A stretch of 64,000 nt of DNA from an uncultured Oscillibacter sp. (GTDB lineage Bacteria; Bacillota; Clostridia; Oscillospirales; Oscillospiraceae), in NCBI GenBank assembly GCA_910577405.1, contig CAJTMG010000002.1, positions 62,001 to 126,000 on the forward strand, written 5' to 3'. Positions 60,232 to 64,000 of the stretch are shown piece after piece. The position numbers and the translations under genes were made by a program. Position 1 is the stretch's first letter. Every line of letters begins with the position of its first letter. Below the pieces are notes generated by a model. It saw only the letters and a list, made by a program, of their open reading frames with translations, was not told where the DNA came from and searched no databases.

Positions 60232-62318
60232 TGTTTTTCCTCCTCCTGTTGTGCCGTATCTCCTTCAATGGGGGAGATTACGGAAAGGGTTTCTTTCATA
60301 TCGTCGCGGTAGAAGCAGTAATGGCCCCGTTCGCTCCGTTTCACGTGATAAAGGGCCTGGTCCGCGGCATGGAACAAAGTGTCGTAATCGCAGGAAAGCT
60401 GGCTGCTCAGGGCCACGCCCATGCTCAGGGAAATCTGGAAGCTCCCGAGCTGCCCGCAGAGCGAGCTGAAAATCCGGGAAATGATGCTCTCCACATCGTC
60501 CTTATACTCCAGGAAAATCAAAAACTCGTCCCCTCCGGCCCGGGCAGCGATGTCCCCTCCGCGGATACTCTGACGCAGCTGCTCGGCCACATAGATCAGC
60601 ACGCTGTCGCCAAAGGAATGCCCAAAGGTATCATTGGCCTGCTTGAAGTGGTCCAGGTCGAAAATCACCAGGGCGTAGGACGCGGAGGGCCGGTTCTGGA
60701 GCCGCTCAAGAATCCGCTTCTTGGCGTAGGCGTGATTCAGCAGTCCCGTCAGCGCGTCGTGGGAGGCCATATGCTCCAGGGCGTTGAGCTTCATCCGGGA
60801 ATCGTGGATATCGATCGCCTTTCCGATGGCGCCCGTGTACCGGGGAGGCTCGTCGGAGGACCAGATAGCCCGGGCGATGATCTGGAACCAGCGCAGTTCG
60901 CCTCCGCAGTCGATCCGGCAGTCCTGCGTCACGTCGGGGTGTTCGGGGCTGGTGCTCCGGAGCGCGTCGGCAAGTTCGGCGCAGTTCTTGAGGTTGATTT
61001 GCTCCAGGACCCGCTCGTTGTGCATGGGGTCCATAATGATCTCGTCCAGGCCCAGACGCTGCGCGCCCCAGGTGGACAGGGTCAGCATAGCGGGAGAGGT
61101 GGTGTACTCGAATTGAATCTCCTGTGTCAGGGCGGCGAAGAAGCTGTACTTCATCCGCTCGTGCTCCAGAAGCTGTAAGGTCCGTTCGGACGCGGTCAGT
61201 TCCTCGTGCCGGCTCATTTCCTGGGCGATGTTCCGCAGTTCGGACCGGTTCCGGCGCTGCGGGTCGTTGTTGTTCAGCTCAATCTGAATGTCGTTGGAGA
61301 TTTCCGACAGGCACTCCAGCACCAGAGGATTGAACACGCCGCACTGACCGCCGGTAATCATTTCCACGGCCTTCTCGTGGGTAAAGGGCGGTTTATACAC
61401 CCGTTTGGAGGTCAGCGCGTCGTACACATCCGCCAGGGCCACGATCTGGGCGGAAATAGGAATCTCGTCGCCCTTGAGACCATCGGGATAACCCCGGCCG
61501 TCGTAGCGCTCGTGATGCCACCGGCAGATATCGTAGGCTTCCTTCACCAAAGGCTCGTTCTGGTGGATTGGCAGGCCCTTGAGCATATCCGCCCCCACCA
61601 GGGAATGGGTTTTCATGATGGCGAATTCCTCGTCGGTGAGCTTGCCGGGCTTGTTGAGGATGGACTCGTCGATAGCGATCTTGCCGATATCGTGGAGGGC
61701 GGACGCGGTAGAAATCATGGAGATATCGGCGGGAGTCAGGGAATAGCGGTCGGTTTTCTGGACCAGGCGGTTCAGGAGCAGCTCTGTCAGGGTCCGCACA
61801 TGGAGCACGTGGAGACCGCTCTCGCCGTTCCGGAATTCCACGATGTGACTGAGAATGTCTATCATCAAGCTGCTGCGCTGTTCCTTCTCATAGATCTGGT
61901 CGGCCACCATACTGACCAGCTTCTTCTGCTTGCTGGAGAGCATGATGGTATTCACCACGCGTTTCCGGACGATCAGCGCGTTGAATGGCCGTGAAATGAA
62001 TTCGGTAACGCCCAGCTCATAGGCCCGCTCCACATATTCCACGCTGTCGTCAGAAGAAATCATGATTACAGGAACGTCTTCGATCCAATGATTGGCGTTC
62101 ATGATTTCCAGCACCTGGAGGCCCCGCATTTTTGGCATGATATTATCCAGCAGCACCAGGCAGAGTTCAGGGCTCCGCTGCTGAAGGATGTCGATACAGG
62201 GAAGACCGTCGTCGGCCTCCAGGAAGTCATACTCATCGCCCAGCATAGCAGCCAGCATGGTACGGTTGGTCTCGTTATCGTCCACAATCAGGATTTTCGG
62301 CTTATGTTCCTTGCTCAA
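60228..62318 (-). CDS. Response regulator with HD-GYP, PAS and GGDEF domains
   Basis: 696 residues. Receiver (1-125; phospho-Asp in VLLDNIMPKM, D58), HD-GYP c-di-GMP phosphodiesterase (HDIGKIAID near 210; HHERYDGRGYP near 270), a PAS domain (about 395-500), and GGDEF cyclase (RAGGDEFLIF near 600). Both active sites look intact, so one phospho-signal may switch between making and breaking c-di-GMP. It is transcribed away from the flagellar genes. It starts the three-gene phosphorelay operon. Confidence 0.9.
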   Translation of the reverse strand: MSKEHKPKILIVDDNETNRTMLAAMLGDEYDFLEADDGLPCIDILQQRSPELCLVLLDNIMPKMRGLQVLEIMNANHWIEDVPVIMISSDDSVEYVERAYELGVTEFISRPFNALIVRKRVVNTIMLSSKQKKLVSMVADQIYEKEQRSSLMIDILSHIVEFRNGESGLHVLHVRTLTELLLNRLVQKTDRYSLTPADISMISTASALHDIGKIAIDESILNKPGKLTDEEFAIMKTHSLVGADMLKGLPIHQNEPLVKEAYDICRWHHERYDGRGYPDGLKGDEIPISAQIVALADVYDALTSKRVYKPPFTHEKAVEMITGGQCGVFNPLVLECLSEISNDIQIELNNNDPQRRNRSELRNIAQEMSRHEELTASERTLQLLEHERMKYSFFAALTQEIQFEYTTSPAMLTLSTWGAQRLGLDEIIMDPMHNERVLEQINLKNCAELADALRSTSPEHPDVTQDCRIDCGGELRWFQIIARAIWSSDEPPRYTGAIGKAIDIHDSRMKLNALEHMASHDALTGLLNHAYAKKRILERLQNRPSASYALVIFDLDHFKQANDTFGHSFGDSVLIYVAEQLRQSIRGGDIAARAGGDEFLIFLEYKDDVESIISRIFSSLCGQLGSFQISLSMGVALSSQLSCDYDTLFHAADQALYHVKRSERGHYCFYRDDMKETLSVISPIEGDTAQQEEEKQ

Positions 62319-62777
62319 AGGGAATCACATCCTTACAAATAGTGTCTTGACAGGGAAGGGGCAGATCTGAGAGTACGCCGTGAGCAAAGGCAGGGGCAGA
62401 AAAAGCTCCCTGGCCCTGTGAATGCGGACTCGCAAAATATCAACTTTATTCTACCATAGGCCGAAAAAAATAGCAAGCAAAAACCGCATTCGGGAAAAGC
62501 GACTTTGGAAAACATTTCCGACAGGGAGCGCCGCCTGGGAGAATGTTCGCAAGCGGAGGACGGATGTTTGCAAAACCGGAGGCTTGCTTAGTGTTTCAGT
62601 GACATGGAGACAGGTAAGATTGATGGACATAGTAAAAAATTTACGTAGAGCAAAAGGAAATGAACGGCAAAATCACCAATTCAGCCATTTATATCAAGAA
62701 AAAAACGGCTTAATCAGAAAAAATTGCCAAAATATCCGCAAAACAAAATCTGGCAGTGCTTTGTCGTAAAAAAGCTC
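62319..62777. other. Divergent intergenic region, no gene seen
   Basis: AT-rich after 62450, with poly-A stretches. No convincing ORF. The flagellar promoter lies at its right end. Confidence 0.5.
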
Positions 62778-62806
62778 TTGATTTTTTCCGTGGGATGGTG
62801 CATAAT
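62778..62806 (+). promoter_or_regulatory. Probable promoter of the flagellar operon
   Basis: TTGATT (62778-62783), 17 bp, CATAAT (62801-62806). Between it and flgB (225 bases) a 9-base unit ATTGCAGAT occurs three times in a row near 62875. The promoter type agrees with sigma-A control of fla operons in Firmicutes. Confidence 0.5.
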
Positions 62807-63030
62807 ATCTCCTGACGGGAGTATGCCGTTTTGTTGCCGTCCCCTCTTTAGCTGGACTGAACCGGCACTCCCATTGCAGATATTGCAGATATTGCAGATA
62901 GAGAGATTCAACGTCATATGAGTGCGCCGGTATAGTGCCGCCGCGGCCCTTTATGGAACCCTTTACCTACTCTGCGGCCCTGGCTGCGCTATGATTTTTT
63001 CTGATTTTTGTATGAAGGGGAGGACTGTAC

Positions 63031-63417
63031 ATGGATTTGCTGTCGTGCAACTCCAGCTTGATGTTGGAAAAATCCCTGGGCTTCCTGTGGACCAAGCAGG
63101 CGGCCATTCTGGATAATATTGCCAACGCCGAGACGCCAAATTATCGCGAGAAAATTGTCACCTTCGAAGAAAGCCTCCGGGGGAAGCTCCAGCAGGCCGC
63201 CCGAACCCAGACCCCTGTGAAGGACGTGCGCCGGGTCCTGGATTCCTCCCCCTTCGCCGTGACCGAGCAGGCCGTGGTGACAAGAATGGATGAAAACGGC
63301 GTCAACGTTACCGTCCAGAGCGCCGAGGCCATCCGCAACGCCTATCAGCTCCGTTACGTCATGAGTAGCATCAACAGCGACCTGACTTTGCTGCGCACCG
63401 CCGTCCGGGGCCAGTAA
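63031..63417 (+). CDS. flgB: Flagellar basal-body rod protein FlgB
   Basis: 128 residues. KQAAILDNIANAETPNYREK is the rod-protein signature; the C-terminal helix AIRNAYQLRYVMSSINSDLT completes the coiled rod domain. ATG at 63031 after GGGGAGGA. First gene of the operon. Confidence 0.94.
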   Translation: MDLLSCNSSLMLEKSLGFLWTKQAAILDNIANAETPNYREKIVTFEESLRGKLQQAARTQTPVKDVRRVLDSSPFAVTEQAVVTRMDENGVNVTVQSAEAIRNAYQLRYVMSSINSDLTLLRTAVRGQ

Positions 63418-63578
63418 AACGCTTCGCTTGACTTCAAAACCCTTCCCGGCGCAGGCTGGCTCTTTCAGCTTTATGCCCTATACTTTTCTGAACGCTGTCT
63501 CCTCGGCTTGCCTAAGATGCGAAGATACAGCGTTGCCCTTGTCTAAATTCCCCTCTGGAGAAATGGAGTGCAGTACAT

Positions 63579-64000
63579 ATGGCATTTTTAAGCAGTATGA
63601 ATATTGTGGCCTCCGGCCTGACCGCGCAGCAGCTTCGGCTTGACGTGGTGGCCGAAAATGTGACCAATTCCACTACCACCCGTACCGAGGGCGGCGGGGC
63701 CTACCGGCGGAAAATGGTCGTCTTCCGCTCTGAAACCGGCCGGGATACCTTCCGCAAGGCCATGGCCAAGGCCGCTTACGGAATGGCGCCGAACAAGGGC
63801 TTCGATACCATCGGCGGCGTGAGGGTGACCCAGATCGTGGAGGACCCTACGCCCTTTAAGCTGGTCTACGACCCTGAACATCCTGACGCAAATGAGGACG
63901 GATACCTGGAAATGCCCAATATCGACATGGTGAAGGAAATGACTGACGCCATGGCCGCAACTCAGGCATATTCCGCCAACGTGACGGCTTTCAACACGCT
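63579..64000 (+). CDS. flgC: Flagellar basal-body rod protein FlgC (C-terminus cut by window end)
   Basis: 140 residues visible: MAFLSSMNIVASGLTAQQLR and VVAENVTNSTTTRTEGGGAY, ending in the C-terminal segment EMPNIDMVKEMTDAMAATQA. It runs off the right edge only a few residues before the expected stop. ATG at 63579 fits family start. Confidence 0.93.
   Translation, partial: MAFLSSMNIVASGLTAQQLRLDVVAENVTNSTTTRTEGGGAYRRKMVVFRSETGRDTFRKAMAKAAYGMAPNKGFDTIGGVRVTQIVEDPTPFKLVYDPEHPDANEDGYLEMPNIDMVKEMTDAMAATQAYSANVTAFNT

Overview
The window looks like chromosomal DNA from a GC-rich, flagellated Gram-positive anaerobe of the class Clostridia, most likely an Oscillospiraceae relative (Oscillibacter/Flavonifractor-like). 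This is inferred from the gene families: an SLH-anchored S-layer protein, an ArgJ-type arginine pathway, short ArgC and ThiI forms, formate-tetrahydrofolate ligase, a fla operon, frequent TTG starts, and a PBSX-like phage block. I ran no database search, so the taxon is a judgement.

Layout. 0-4.3 kb: cinA (cut by the window edge) and thiI on the minus strand, an XRE regulator, and a divergent protein made of two inactivated tyrosine-recombinase folds plus winged helices. 4.3-9.8 kb: about 1 kb without a convincing gene, then a 1473-residue S-layer protein. 9.8-10.9 kb: a compact locus with the signature of a type I toxin-antitoxin system. It has a 31-residue hydrophobic ORF, its own promoter, a hairpin over its ribosome-binding site, and a perfect-consensus promoter firing antisense into its 3' end. 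An orphan phage tail-fibre-like gene lies beside it. 11-23.3 kb: the arginine pathway from glutamate to arginine (argG, argH, then argC, argJ, argB, argD, argF) and carbamate kinase. The pathway is interrupted by a lipoprotein, a zinc-ribbon protein and a SUKH immunity-like protein between 21-bp inverted repeats, and by a perfectly phased 31-bp tandem repeat array.

23.4-37 kb: a 74-bp tandem repeat array, then a 13-kb block of phage structural genes. The block holds terminase, portal, protease, capsid, connectors, contractile sheath and tube, LysM, hub, spike, wedge and baseplate genes. I see no integrase, repressor, replication, lysis, tail-fibre or normal tape-measure gene. It ends at a strong terminator and is a candidate domesticated phage particle, gene-transfer-agent-like or bacteriocin-like. 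37-40.6 kb: split chromate transporter, birA and a dihydrouridine synthase. 40.9-48.7 kb: a housekeeping run (gdpP-like, rplI, dnaB, tilS, hpt, ftsH). 49.2-54.3 kb: a complete branched-chain amino-acid ABC transporter. 54.5-57.2 kb: fhs and two small unknown genes. 57.3-62.3 kb: a phosphorelay (hybrid kinase, HPt protein, REC-HD-GYP-PAS-GGDEF regulator). 63.0-64 kb: start of a flagellar operon (flgB, flgC).

The points most worth following are the type I toxin-antitoxin candidate, the minimal phage-particle cluster with its missing tape measure and distant fibre gene, the double inactive recombinase, and the three unrelated phased tandem-repeat arrays between genes.
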